This document shows, piece by piece, positions 16,081-24,445 of a stretch of DNA of 32,620 nucleotides. The stretch spans positions 156,919-189,538 of the forward strand of contig DHDP01000001.1 in the NCBI GenBank assembly GCA_002399405.1. The letters run 5' to 3'. The position numbers and the translations under genes are program-made. Below the pieces are notes generated by a model. That model saw only the letters and a program-made list of their open reading frames with translations. It had not been told where the DNA came from and searched no databases. Position 1 is the stretch's first letter, and each line of letters begins with the position of its first letter. This stretch comes from Treponema sp. UBA4873. Its GTDB lineage: Bacteria; Spirochaetota; Spirochaetia; Treponematales; Treponemataceae.

Positions 16081-16185
16081 GCCGGACGGGGAAGCCCGGC
16101 CCCAATGAAGCGGGAATCCCGGCGAGCTCGTTGCGCGAGCCGGGTCAATTCCCGCAGAGCAAAAAAAACACGAAGTTTTTTTTGC
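16081..16185. repeat. Hairpin mosaic between ferredoxin and FMN synthase genes
   Basis: This shares a framework with the element at 14019: GCCGGAC...CCGGC (16081-16100), then GCGGGAAT (16110-16117) closing with ATTCCCGC (16148-16155) around a different inner hairpin (GCTCG-TTGCG-CGAGC, 16126-16140). It ends with GCAAAAAAAAC/GTTTTTTTTGC (16159-16185). The frame words are kept while stem contents differ, as expected of a repeat family with exchangeable hairpins. Confidence 0.78.
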
Positions 16186-16187
16186 GA

Positions 16188-17696
16188 CTATTCCCCCGCA
16201 TGCTTAATACCGAGAATCGTAAGTTCCCGGTCGTTCAGTCCGACTCCTCTGAGCATGAGTCTGTTTCCTCTCATCGCTTCAATCGAATTGATGCCCATGC
16301 CGCCCATCATTTCCTTCATCTCGCGCGTCCATGCCGTTACAAGATTCTCAAGGCGTACGTGGCCGATTTCCGGATTCAGACGCTTTACCAGATCCGGGCG
16401 CTGCGTTGCAATGCCCCAGTTGCATTTTCCCGTCTGGCACGTACGGCAGAGGTGGCAGCCGAGCGCGAGAAGCGCCGCCGTTCCCAGATACACCGCGTCG
16501 GCTCCGAGACAGATTGCCTTTACCATATCGGCGCTGCTTCTGATTGAACCGCCGCATACGATTGAAACCTGATTGCGGATTCCTTCTTCGCGCAGCCGCT
16601 GGTCTACGGCCGCAAGCGCGAGCTCTATCGGGATTCCGACGTTATCGCGGATTCGTGTGGGAGCTGCGCCCGTACCGCCGCGGAAGCCGTCGATTGCGAT
16701 GATGTCGGCGCCGCTGCGTGCAACACCGGACGCGATAGCCGCGACGTTGTGAACCGCTGCAATTTTGACGATGACGGGCTTTGTGTACGCCGTCGCTTCC
16801 TTAAGCGAGTAGACGAGCTGGCGGAGGTCTTCAATCGAGTAAATATCGTGATGAGGAGCGGGAGAAATAGCGTCGGTCCCCTGCGGAATCATACGCGTTG
16901 CGCTCACGTCCGCCGTGATTTTTGCTCCCGGAAGGTGCCCGCCGATTCCCGGCTTTGCACCCTGTCCCATCTTTATTTCGATCGCACATCCTGCCTCGAG
17001 AAAATCCTTGTGAACGCCGAATCGTCCCGACGCAACCTGCACGATCGTATTCGGACCGTATTTATAGAAATCCTTGTGAAGTCCGCCTTCGCCCGTATTG
17101 TAGCAGATGCCCAGATTCGTTGCGGCGCGTGCGAGCGATTCGTGCGCGTTGTAGCTGATTGCGCCGTAACTCATTGCGCTGAACATAATCGGCGTCGAGA
17201 GCTCGATGTGCGGCGGCATCTCCGCGGCTATCGAGCCGTCCGGGTTGCGTTTGATTGCACCGGTACGTTTGCCGAGCGAAGTTTTCGTCTCCATCGGTTC
17301 GCGAAGCGGATCGATCGAAGGATTCGTGACCTGGGAAGCGTTTATGAGAATGTGATCCCAGTAAACGGGCAGATCGTTCGGATTGCCCATTGAAGAAAGA
17401 AGAGCCGCGCTCGTGGAAGCCTGTTTGTATATCTCATTGATTGTCTGATCTGACCAGTTTGCGTTCGGACGGAACGTGTGCGGACTTTCCACGATCTGAA
17501 GCGCATGTACGGGGCAGAGCGAGACGCAGCGGTGGCAGCACACGCATTTAGAATCGTCGGCAACCATAATGCCTTTTTCTGCATCGAAAGAATGAACCTG
17601 ATTTGCGCACTGTCTTTCGCAGACACGGCATGCGATGCATTTGTCCTGATTGCGAAGTACTGTGAACTGCGGATATATGTAGTCTTGTGGTAACAT
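16188..17696 (-). CDS. Glutamate synthase, FMN-binding catalytic subunit with N-terminal ferredoxin domain
   Basis: A 502-residue subunit that makes glutamate from 2-oxoglutarate and ammonia delivered by the glutaminase subunit. The N-terminus holds two 4Fe-4S motifs, Cys20/23/26/30 and Cys51/54/57/61. The rest is the FMN-binding TIM barrel of glutamate synthase: TPIMFSAMSYGAIS, the GQGAKPGIGGHLPG loop, IDGFRGGTGAAP, and the C-terminal CHLCRTCQTGKCNWGIATQ, whose Cys residues match the 3Fe-4S site of GltB. This stand-alone form is archaeal-type. The start has AAGGAG. Confidence 0.93.
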   Translation of the reverse strand: MLPQDYIYPQFTVLRNQDKCIACRVCERQCANQVHSFDAEKGIMVADDSKCVCCHRCVSLCPVHALQIVESPHTFRPNANWSDQTINEIYKQASTSAALLSSMGNPNDLPVYWDHILINASQVTNPSIDPLREPMETKTSLGKRTGAIKRNPDGSIAAEMPPHIELSTPIMFSAMSYGAISYNAHESLARAATNLGICYNTGEGGLHKDFYKYGPNTIVQVASGRFGVHKDFLEAGCAIEIKMGQGAKPGIGGHLPGAKITADVSATRMIPQGTDAISPAPHHDIYSIEDLRQLVYSLKEATAYTKPVIVKIAAVHNVAAIASGVARSGADIIAIDGFRGGTGAAPTRIRDNVGIPIELALAAVDQRLREEGIRNQVSIVCGGSIRSSADMVKAICLGADAVYLGTAALLALGCHLCRTCQTGKCNWGIATQRPDLVKRLNPEIGHVRLENLVTAWTREMKEMMGGMGINSIEAMRGNRLMLRGVGLNDRELTILGIKHAGE

Positions 17697-17716
17697 AATT
17701 AACTCCTTTAGTACTG

Positions 17717-17739
17717 CTGATTCTGCGAAGCAGAATCAG
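17717..17739. repeat. Perfect 10-bp hairpin with GAA loop between glutamate synthase genes
   Basis: CTGATTCTGC (17717-17726) and GCAGAATCAG (17730-17739) enclose the triloop GAA. It fills the 45-nt spacer between glutaminase and FMN subunit genes. The small loop matches the style of the other intergenic hairpins in this window. Confidence 0.8.
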
Positions 17740-17741
17740 TG

Positions 17742-18839
17742 TTACTGTGCAACTCCGTCGTAGAGTTTTACAATAACCGGCTCGCCTCCTGCCGGCGACC
17801 AGATGCGCTCAAGGTCCGGTTCGATGACGCGGATAGCGCATTCCTCGCTCGCAAAATACGTCATGTCGCCCTTCTCGCCGCACACCATGGAACGCAGCTT
17901 AAGGCGGTCGTTGAGAGCCATCAGTCCGCCGTCGAATCCGAGCAGAATGGAGAACGGCCCGGTTATTAATAATTCGGCGAATTGCTTACGGAGGAATTCG
18001 TACTGAGCGCGCTTTGCTGATTCCATTTTTGTTATCGTCGTCCAGAACGGGGCCGCAATGACGTGCGACGTTTCTTCGAAGGACAGTCCCTGTTTGCGTA
18101 CGAGGTAATCGATTATGTACGTAATGACTTCCGTATCCGTGAGCAGATTGCATTTGTAGCCGAACATTTCGATGAAGCGGCGGTTTGCGTCATAGGAAGA
18201 GATTTCACCGTTATGAACGACGGTAAAATCGAGGAACGCGAACGGATGAGCGCCGCCCCACCAGCCCGGAGTGTTTGTCGGGTAACGGCCGTGTGCCGTC
18301 CAGCTGTATCCTTCGTATTCGTCGAGGCGGTAGAATCTGCCGACGTCCTCAGGAAATCCAACTGCTTTGAAGACGCCCATGTTCTTGCCGCTGGAAAAAA
18401 CGTATGCGCCGTCTATACGCGTATTGATATGATTCACGCACTGACCGGTGTACTCTTTTTCGTCGAGTGCGGATGCAGACAGTTTTGTCTGAAGCGGTGA
18501 GACAAAATACCGCCAGATAAGCGGTTCGTCCGTAATGGAATCGACTTTGCATGTCGGAATTTTTGACAGATTGATGATATCGAAGTGTTCTTCAAGAAAA
18601 TGTTCGCAGTCGTGTTTAGCGTCAGTACTGTCGTAGAAAATGTGCAGCGCGTAATACTGCTTGTATTCGGGATAAATACCGTACCCGGCGAAACCTCCGC
18701 CGAGTCCATTCGAGCGGTCGTGCATGGTAGCGATCGATTTGATAATCGTCTCGCCGTTCATGGGTTTGCCCGACTTCGAGAAAATACCAGAGATAGCGCA
18801 CCCTGACGGAATACGCACGCGGCCCTCGCGTTCAAGCAT
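17742..18839 (-). CDS. Glutamate synthase glutaminase subunit (class II glutamine amidotransferase)
   Basis: A 365-residue Ntn-type glutaminase that releases ammonia from glutamine. The catalytic nucleophile is expected to be Cys14 in CAISGIFSKSG, exposed when a 13-residue N-terminal propeptide is removed; short propeptides are known in this family. Other GATase2 blocks include GRYPTNTPGWWGGAHPFAFLDFTVVHNGEISSYDANRR, where the arginine and the Asn-Gly oxyanion motif lie. The start at 18839 has AGGAGG in the transcript. First gene of the operon, behind a roughly 110-nt structured leader. Confidence 0.92.
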   Translation of the reverse strand: MLEREGRVRIPSGCAISGIFSKSGKPMNGETIIKSIATMHDRSNGLGGGFAGYGIYPEYKQYYALHIFYDSTDAKHDCEHFLEEHFDIINLSKIPTCKVDSITDEPLIWRYFVSPLQTKLSASALDEKEYTGQCVNHINTRIDGAYVFSSGKNMGVFKAVGFPEDVGRFYRLDEYEGYSWTAHGRYPTNTPGWWGGAHPFAFLDFTVVHNGEISSYDANRRFIEMFGYKCNLLTDTEVITYIIDYLVRKQGLSFEETSHVIAAPFWTTITKMESAKRAQYEFLRKQFAELLITGPFSILLGFDGGLMALNDRLKLRSMVCGEKGDMTYFASEECAIRVIEPDLERIWSPAGGEPVIVKLYDGVAQ

Positions 18840-18877
18840 ATAGTGTAACCTCCTGACGTCTTTTTCAAAGACGCGAT

Positions 18878-18934
18878 AAAAAAAGACGCTTTACAAGACC
18901 CACTACCCCCATATAGTAGATTTTGCAAAACGCC
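18878..18934 (-). terminator. Possible attenuator in the glutamate synthase leader
   Basis: Read on the minus strand, GGCGTTTTGC (18934-18925) can pair over 10 positions (three G-U wobbles) with GTAAAGCGTC (18894-18885), directly followed by seven T (18884-18878). The loop is about 30 nt and contains a smaller CTAC/GTAG hairpin. It lies between the predicted promoter and the first gene, so readthrough must be allowed at least part of the time. Weaker than the glnN and amtB examples. Confidence 0.4.
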
Positions 18935-18952
18935 TTTGTTTGCATTCCATGA

Positions 18953-18981
18953 ATAGTACATAATTATGCAATTTTATGCAA
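18953..18981 (-). promoter_or_regulatory. Promoter of the glutamate synthase operon with two TTGCATAA direct repeats
   Basis: On the minus strand TTGCAT (18981-18976), 17 nt, then TACTAT (18958-18953). Two identical TTGCATAA words (18981-18974 and 18971-18964) are exactly 10 bp apart, one helical turn, and overlap the -35 region. That spacing suggests side-by-side binding of a regulator on one DNA face, which is inference. Confidence 0.5.
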
Positions 18982-19052
18982 TAGTATAAATAAAATTGCA
19001 GAAATTTCATATTTTTTCAGTTTTTCTGTATATTCGACAACGATATCTGCCG

Positions 19053-19082
19053 GTGACAGCATCCCCTTTCTTGTGATATGAT
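19053..19082 (+). promoter_or_regulatory. Promoter of uppP (leaderless arrangement)
   Basis: GTGACA (19053-19058), an 18-nt spacer and TATGAT (19077-19082) each match consensus at five of six. The chosen ATG at 19090 begins 7 nt after the -10 box, where transcription would start. No Shine-Dalgarno exists. Confidence 0.5.
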
Positions 19083-19089
19083 AAAAATC

Positions 19090-19938
19090 ATGACAATTAT
19101 TCAGGGTATTATTCTTGGAATTCTTCAGGGTGTTGCGGAATTTCTGCCGATTTCATCTTCCGGGCATCTTGCAGTTGCCCAGAATCTTCTGGGACTTCAG
19201 AACGTTCCGATGCTGTTCGACGTGTTCCTTCATGTTGCAACGCTTACTGCGGTCATTTTATTTTTCCGCCGCCAGGTTTGGGAGCTGCTCTGTGCATTAG
19301 GACGCTGGATTACGCGCCGCCCTCTTTCCGATAAAATCCATGGTTCGAGCGGACTTACGCGTACCGACGAAGCGGCACGGAAAACCGTTACCGCTATAAT
19401 TCTTGCAACAATCGTAACTGGCGTTATCGGTGTTGTTGTCGAAAAGAAACTTTCCGAACTTCCTATAAAAGCGGTGTGCGGCGGATTTGTTTTTACCGCG
19501 GTAATTCTGATTGTATCTTCATTAATAGAAAAGAAAGAGAAACGGAAGGGAATCATATCGTCTGAGGGAATTTCCTGGAAACAGTCTCTTGTAATCGGTC
19601 TTGCGCAGGGAGTAGGTACCCTGCCCGGTATTTCCCGGTCGGGTTCTACAATAGCCGGAGGACTTTTGGCCGGCGTGAACCGCGCCGACGCCGGTGAATT
19701 TTCGTTTATCGTCTCCATTCCCGCAATCATCGGAGCGTTTATCCTTGAACTGAAAGATCTCGGTTCTGTTTCTTCGGAAATAGGAGCCGCTCCCGTCGTT
19801 GCCGGATGCATTACCGCGTTCGTCGTCGGATATGCGTCTCTTTCATGGCTTATGCGGATCATCAGGAAGGGAAAGCTCGAGTGGTTTGCCTGTTATCTTA
19901 TCCCTGCCGGCATTCTCGGAATGATTTTCCTCAAATAG
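19090..19938 (+). CDS. uppP: Undecaprenyl-diphosphatase (UppP/BacA)
   Basis: A 282-residue, multi-helix membrane phosphatase that recycles undecaprenyl diphosphate to the lipid carrier used for peptidoglycan and glycan assembly. The two signature motifs are present: EFLPISSSGH at residues 17-26 (Glu17, His26) and PGISRSGSTI in the middle, holding the catalytic Arg. An in-frame ATG lies at 19078, but it falls on the predicted -10 box; starting at 19090 gives the canonical family N-terminus MTIIQGIILGILQG. Transcribed divergently from the glutamate synthase operon. Such proteins can confer bacitracin tolerance when abundant. Confidence 0.93.
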   Translation: MTIIQGIILGILQGVAEFLPISSSGHLAVAQNLLGLQNVPMLFDVFLHVATLTAVILFFRRQVWELLCALGRWITRRPLSDKIHGSSGLTRTDEAARKTVTAIILATIVTGVIGVVVEKKLSELPIKAVCGGFVFTAVILIVSSLIEKKEKRKGIISSEGISWKQSLVIGLAQGVGTLPGISRSGSTIAGGLLAGVNRADAGEFSFIVSIPAIIGAFILELKDLGSVSSEIGAAPVVAGCITAFVVGYASLSWLMRIIRKGKLEWFACYLIPAGILGMIFLK

Positions 19939-19993
19939 GAAAATGAATGATTGCAGACAGTTGTGCAGCGATCGCGAATTATAGGAGTATAGA

Positions 19994-20572
19994 ATGAAAT
20001 CAACGTCTTTTTTTGTTAAGATGACGGCGGTGGCGGCGGTATTTCTGATTGTGCCGCCTGCGTTTGCAAAATCCGGCAGCAAGAATTCTGCCGACGATTC
20101 GGAAACGACAGAATCGACGATAAATCAGGACTGGAAGAAGTTCGGGAAGGATTCGGCCGAAGCGGCAAAATCTTTGGGCAAGGCGCTCGGAAAAACGGGA
20201 AAGAAAATCGGCGAAGACGTAAAAAATTCTGTCGATGAAAAATACTGCGGAACATGGACACATAAGGGAAAGAAAGTTACGACGACGATTGTCATAGGCA
20301 GGGACGGAACAATGTCCGTTACGCAGAAAGAAGCGCTCGACGTTCAGTACTGGCAGGGAACGTATTCGGGAACGCTTGCGCTTATTGTTTTCAAAATAAA
20401 GAAATCGGGGAGCAAAACCGGTTTTTCGAAAAAAGAAGTTGCCGATAATAAGACCTGGCGTATTTTGTATTCGGTCGACGACAAGGGGACGATGTCTCTT
20501 ACATGTTCCGCCATCCCGACCGATGCCGACGGGCATAATTTTTCCAATTCGACGGTTTTCGTAAAATCGTAA
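19994..20572 (+). CDS. Putative secreted protein of unknown function
   Basis: A 192-residue protein with a clear signal peptide (positive start, hydrophobic core, cleavage likely after PAFA at residue 26). The mature N-terminal part (about 27-78) is charged and rich in Ala, Lys and Ser, probably helical. The C-terminal part (about 85-192) alternates polar and aromatic residues (CGTWTHKGKKVTTTIVIG, YWQGTYSGTLALIVFKI), suggesting a small lipocalin-like beta-barrel or sheet. I do not recognise the family. It has TAGGAG upstream, and its stop is 1 nt before the next gene's ATG, so it is co-translated with the NAD(P)HX repair gene, probably without functional link. Confidence 0.7.
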   Translation: MKSTSFFVKMTAVAAVFLIVPPAFAKSGSKNSADDSETTESTINQDWKKFGKDSAEAAKSLGKALGKTGKKIGEDVKNSVDEKYCGTWTHKGKKVTTTIVIGRDGTMSVTQKEALDVQYWQGTYSGTLALIVFKIKKSGSKTGFSKKEVADNKTWRILYSVDDKGTMSLTCSAIPTDADGHNFSNSTVFVKS

Positions 20573-20573
20573 A

Positions 20574-22052
20574 ATGTACAAATTATATGAAAATGTAAAA
20601 TCTCTTGAACAGTATGTCTCCCGGAAATACGGACTCACGGAAAGCGTTATGATTGAGAACGCCGCAGCCGCGCTGGAACAGGAAGTGCGGCTGCATGCAG
20701 GAACGGAGGATGCGCCGGTGTGTGTAGTCTGCGGAAGCGGCAACAACGGTGCGGACGGATACGCGCTTGCCCGCCGTATTGCCGGTGAAATCCCTGTTTC
20801 CGTGTACTGCGCGGCGGAGCCGAAGTCCGAAGACTGTATCAGGCAGCATGCGGCTGCCTCAGCCGCCGGAGCCCGTTTTGTAAGCCGCGCTTCTTTTTTG
20901 CAGGAGCTTGCTGCGTGCGGAATTATGGTCGACTGCATGTACGGTACGGGTTTTCACGGAGCGCTCGACGACGAAACTGCCGGGCTGATTGAAAAAATCA
21001 ACAATGCATCGTGCTTCCGGATTACGTGCGATATTCCGAGCGGCATAGACAAATTCGGTGCGGTTGCGACGATGTGTGCGGACGGACCGCTTGCGTTCAG
21101 GGCCGACGTAACGGTGACTATGGGCGCCCGCAAAACAGCGCTGTTCAGCGACGCGGCAAAAGATTTCTGCGGTTGCATACGCTGCGCCGGAATCGGAGTG
21201 AGCAGCGCGCTGTTTGAAAGCGAAGTGCCCGACGCATATCTTCTTGCCCCGTCCGACATGAAACTTCCCGTGCGTACCGGAAAATCGGTGCACAAGGGAG
21301 ATTTCGGGCACGCAGTTGTCGCGGCAGGCGAAAAGGAAGGGGCCGCCGTTCTTGCAGGGACAGCGGCGCTCAATTTCGGGGCGGGACTTGTCACGCTTGT
21401 TGATCTGCTTCCGAAACGCAGAACAGCGTTCAGAATGCCGCCGGAACTTATGTGCGGTACGGAACTGCCTGCAAACACGACGGCTGTTCTTTTAGGCAGC
21501 GGGCTCGGACGCAGCGATTACAACATAGTAAAAACAGTCGAACAATGGCTTGCCGCTCATAAAACGGCGGGACTTGTGCTTGATGCGGACATGTTTTATT
21601 TCGACGGCATCATGCGTCTGTTCGACTCGTTTGCGGAAAAATGTCCTGATGCGCGGGTCGTGCTCACGCCTCATCCTAAGGAGTTTCAGTCGCTTATGAA
21701 TCTGTGCGCGCTCGGCGACTATACGATTCAGCAGCTTGCCGACGGCAGGCTGTCATATGTTAAAAAGTTTACATCGCGTTTTCCGCATACGGTGCTTGTG
21801 CTCAAAGGTGCAAATACGGTGATTTCGTGCCGCGGCGGAATATTCATCAGTACGGAAGGCCGCCCGTGCCTGGCAAAGGCCGGTTCCGGCGATGTGCTTG
21901 CGGGCTTTATCTGCGCGCTGCTCGCACAGGGATACAGTGCGGAGGATGCCGCAGTTACGGGTGTTCTTGCGCAGGGATGTGCATCGCAGCATGCGGAAAG
22001 TTCGTACAGCATGACCCCGCTCAAACTTATAAAATCGGCCGCACGGTTGTAA
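20574..22052 (+). CDS. nnr: Bifunctional NAD(P)H-hydrate epimerase / ADP-dependent NAD(P)H-hydrate dehydratase
   Basis: A 492-residue fusion of the two enzymes that repair hydrated NAD(P)H. Residues 1 to about 215 are the epimerase (YjeF N-terminal) domain, with CGSGNNGADGY at 53-63 binding substrate. From about 230 comes the ribokinase-like dehydratase domain: KGDFGHAVVAAG, LTPHPKEFQSLM, VLKGANTVIS and AKAGSGDVLAGFI, the last holding the catalytic Asp. The order and length match bacterial Nnr. It lies downstream of the unknown secreted protein and ends 35 nt before the glnN promoter. Confidence 0.93.
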   Translation: MYKLYENVKSLEQYVSRKYGLTESVMIENAAAALEQEVRLHAGTEDAPVCVVCGSGNNGADGYALARRIAGEIPVSVYCAAEPKSEDCIRQHAAASAAGARFVSRASFLQELAACGIMVDCMYGTGFHGALDDETAGLIEKINNASCFRITCDIPSGIDKFGAVATMCADGPLAFRADVTVTMGARKTALFSDAAKDFCGCIRCAGIGVSSALFESEVPDAYLLAPSDMKLPVRTGKSVHKGDFGHAVVAAGEKEGAAVLAGTAALNFGAGLVTLVDLLPKRRTAFRMPPELMCGTELPANTTAVLLGSGLGRSDYNIVKTVEQWLAAHKTAGLVLDADMFYFDGIMRLFDSFAEKCPDARVVLTPHPKEFQSLMNLCALGDYTIQQLADGRLSYVKKFTSRFPHTVLVLKGANTVISCRGGIFISTEGRPCLAKAGSGDVLAGFICALLAQGYSAEDAAVTGVLAQGCASQHAESSYSMTPLKLIKSAARL

Positions 22053-22086
22053 ATTTTTGCAGCGCCACTGAAATACTTTCAGGGTA

Positions 22087-22115
22087 TTGACCTTTTTTCT
22101 GAGAAACTGTATAAA
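22087..22115 (+). promoter_or_regulatory. Promoter of glnN
   Basis: TTGACC (22087-22092), a 17-nt spacer and TATAAA (22110-22115), each one mismatch from consensus. Transcription should start near 22122, leaving a leader of about 100 nt that contains a full terminator hairpin. Confidence 0.7.
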
Positions 22116-22135
22116 TATGCACAGTAAACATCAAT

Positions 22136-22185
22136 GGCGATGTGAACACTTCTTTATAAGCAGAGTTCACATCGCCGTTTTTTTT
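22136..22185 (+). terminator. Terminator hairpin in the glnN leader (attenuator)
   Basis: A perfect 12-bp stem, GGCGATGTGAAC (22136-22147) with GTTCACATCGCC (22165-22176), 17-nt loop, then G and eight T (22178-22185). It lies after the glnN promoter and before its ribosome-binding site. As an intrinsic terminator it would block glnN unless bypassed, implying regulated readthrough. It also ends transcripts arriving from nnr. Confidence 0.8.
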
Positions 22186-22222
22186 GTTTAAAAAGTTTTA
22201 TCAGGCCAGATAGGAGGTTACA

Positions 22223-24313
22223 ATGCCGAACGTACCCGAGTTATTCGGAAGCATGGTTTTTAATCAGAAAGTCATGCAGGAGCGTCTGCCTAAAGAAACG
22301 TTTAAAGCGCTGAAGAAAACGCTCGAAGACGGAACGCCGCTTGAACTGGACGTTGCGAATCAGGTTGCCCACGCGATGAAAGAATGGGCGATAGAGAAGG
22401 GCGCAACTCACTATACTCACTGGTTCCAGCCGCTTACCGGCATCACTGCCGAGAAACATGACAGTTTCATTTCACCGACAAAAGACGGCGGAGTCATCAT
22501 GGAGTTCAGCGGAAAGGAGCTCGTAAAGGGTGAACCTGATGCGTCGTCGTTCCCGTCCGGCGGACGCCGTGCTACGTTTGAAGCGCGCGGTTACACTGTC
22601 TGGGACCCGACGGCATACGCTTTTGTAAAAGAACATTCACTCTGCATCCCGACGGCATTCTGCTCATATACCGGCGAAGCGCTTGACAAGAAAACACCGC
22701 TTCTCCGTTCGATGGAAGCCCTCAATAAACAGGCTATCCGTGTACTGCATCTGTTCGGCAACAACGATGTACGTCATGTGGCGACGACAGTCGGACCGGA
22801 ACAGGAATATTTCCTTGTAGACGAAAAACTTTATAACCAGCGCAAAGATCTCCGCATAACGGGACGCACGCTGTTCGGAGCCAAGCCGTCAAAAGGTCAG
22901 GAAATGGACGACCAGTATTTTGCAGCTCTTAAACCGAGAATCGTCGACTACATGGAAGATCTTAACACCGAATTGTGGAAACTCGGTGTTCTTGCGAAGA
23001 CCGAACACAATGAAGTTGCTCCCGCACAGCATGAAATGGCGCCGATTTTTTCGACGACGAACCTTTCTGCCGATCAGAATCAGCTTACGATGGAAATCAT
23101 GAAGAAAGTGGCACGCAGGCACGGTCTTGTATGCCTGCTCCATGAAAAACCGTTTGCCGGCATCAACGGAAGCGGAAAACATAACAACTGGTCCATGTCG
23201 ACCGATCAGGGTGAAAACCTGCTTGAACCGGGCGACACACCGCGCAAGAACGCACAGTTCCTGCTCTTCCTCACGGCTGTCATTAAAGCCGTTGACGAAA
23301 ATCAGGATCTGCTCCGCATTTCCGTCGCAAGCGCCGGAAACGATCATCGTCTCGGCGCGAACGAGGCGCCGCCGGCAATCATCTCCATGTTTGTAGGCGA
23401 AGAGCTCGAGGCCGTGCTCAAATCCATAAAGGACGGAACTCCGTATAACGACGTAACGAAACAGAAAATGAAGATAGGCGTGGACGTCCTTCCTCCGATT
23501 CCGAAGGATACGACCGACCGCAACCGCACATCTCCGTTTGCTTTTACCGGAAACAAGTTCGAATTCCGCTCAGTCGGTTCGTCGCTTTCCATTTCAGGTC
23601 CGAATACGGCACTCAACGCGATTGTCGCGGACGTGCTCAAAAGTTTTGCGGACGAGCTTGAAGGTGCAGCGGACTTTGATAAAGCGCTGCAGGATCTTGT
23701 TAAACGCGAAATCACCGCTCACTGGAGAATCATTTTCAACGGCAACGGTTACGACGCGGGCTGGCTCGCGGAAGCAGAGAAGCGCAAGCTCCTCAATCTG
23801 AAGAATCTTCCCGAGTCGATGGGCGAATATCTGAAAACGAAGAATATCAAGCTGTACACCGAGATGGGTATTTACACCGAAGTCGAGATGAAGAGCCACT
23901 ACGAAGTGAAGCTTGAGAAATACTGCCAGGTTCTCAACATCGAAGTTGAGACGATGCTTGAGATGATTAACAAGGACATTCTGCCTGCTGCATTTAAATA
24001 TATGAACGCGGTGAGCAAGACGGCTGCCGATGTGAAGAGTGTCGTTCCCGGTGCAAAATGTTCTGCGGAAACAAATCTGCTTAAAAAACTTGACGGGCTC
24101 ACCGACGAGCTCGCAGTCAAAGCCGATGAACTCGCAAAGAAACATCTTGCAGCGAAGAAAAACGCTGATACTATGGAATGTGCTCAGGCATATGCCGGGG
24201 CAGTCATTCCTTCGATGGCGGAAGCGCGTGCTGCCGCAGATGAGATAGAACCGCTTCTCGGCGAGGATTACAAACCGTTCCCGTCTTACGAAGATCTGCT
24301 TTTCAGAGTCTGA
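22223..24313 (+). CDS. glnN: Glutamine synthetase type III
   Basis: A 696-residue type III glutamine synthetase, the long form seen in Bacteroidetes, cyanobacteria, clostridia and spirochaetes; it makes glutamine from glutamate, ammonia and ATP. Visible motifs are SFPSGGRRATFEARGYTVWDP, typical of type III, the metal-binding GPEQEYFLVD (about residue 192), KTEHNEVAPAQHEMAP, HEKPFAGINGSGKHNNWSM (ATP/glutamate binding) and FRSVGSSLSISGPNTALNA. The C-terminal helical extension (about 500-690) is characteristic. The adenylylation site of type I enzymes is not expected. Start: AGGAGG upstream of ATG. It pairs with the amtB gene downstream and the glutamate synthase operon upstream to form a GS/GOGAT set. 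Confidence 0.96.
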   Translation: MPNVPELFGSMVFNQKVMQERLPKETFKALKKTLEDGTPLELDVANQVAHAMKEWAIEKGATHYTHWFQPLTGITAEKHDSFISPTKDGGVIMEFSGKELVKGEPDASSFPSGGRRATFEARGYTVWDPTAYAFVKEHSLCIPTAFCSYTGEALDKKTPLLRSMEALNKQAIRVLHLFGNNDVRHVATTVGPEQEYFLVDEKLYNQRKDLRITGRTLFGAKPSKGQEMDDQYFAALKPRIVDYMEDLNTELWKLGVLAKTEHNEVAPAQHEMAPIFSTTNLSADQNQLTMEIMKKVARRHGLVCLLHEKPFAGINGSGKHNNWSMSTDQGENLLEPGDTPRKNAQFLLFLTAVIKAVDENQDLLRISVASAGNDHRLGANEAPPAIISMFVGEELEAVLKSIKDGTPYNDVTKQKMKIGVDVLPPIPKDTTDRNRTSPFAFTGNKFEFRSVGSSLSISGPNTALNAIVADVLKSFADELEGAADFDKALQDLVKREITAHWRIIFNGNGYDAGWLAEAEKRKLLNLKNLPESMGEYLKTKNIKLYTEMGIYTEVEMKSHYEVKLEKYCQVLNIEVETMLEMINKDILPAAFKYMNAVSKTAADVKSVVPGAKCSAETNLLKKLDGLTDELAVKADELAKKHLAAKKNADTMECAQAYAGAVIPSMAEARAAADEIEPLLGEDYKPFPSYEDLLFRV

Positions 24314-24315
24314 GC

Positions 24316-24343
24316 CAAAAAAGAACATCCGTGTTCTTTTTTG
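24316..24343 (+). terminator. Terminator-like hairpin after glnN
   Basis: A 12-bp perfect stem (24316-24327 with 24332-24343) around a TCCG loop starts 3 nt after the glnN stop. Its 3' arm itself supplies the T-run (six T). The A/T-symmetric arms make it workable on both strands. Confidence 0.65.
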
Positions 24344-24348
24344 ACTAA

Positions 24349-24420
24349 GCGGGAACTGTTCCGGCTCGCAGAATTATCTCGCCGGAGTTCCCGCGGCACA
24401 GGCGGAACATCCTGTTCCGC
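24349..24420. repeat. Hairpin mosaic between glnN and amtB
   Basis: GCGGGAAC (24349-24356) closes with GTTCCCGC (24387-24394) around CCGGC/GCCGG (24361-24365 with 24381-24385). Then GCGGAACA-TCC-TGTTCCGC (24402-24420) follows. The outer frame matches those at 14047-14114, 16110-16155 and 26282-26326. The inner GTTCCGGCTCGC word also occurs at 12854-12865. Confidence 0.75.
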
Positions 24421-24445
24421 AGTATGTTATATTTTTTGGCACAAT

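Noticed and set aside
22122..22222. Glutamine riboswitch or ANTAR two-hairpin motif in the glnN leader
   Set aside because: I see no match to the conserved sequence of the glutamine aptamer, and no pair of six-base loops with the A1/G4 pattern. Only one hairpin fits the leader.
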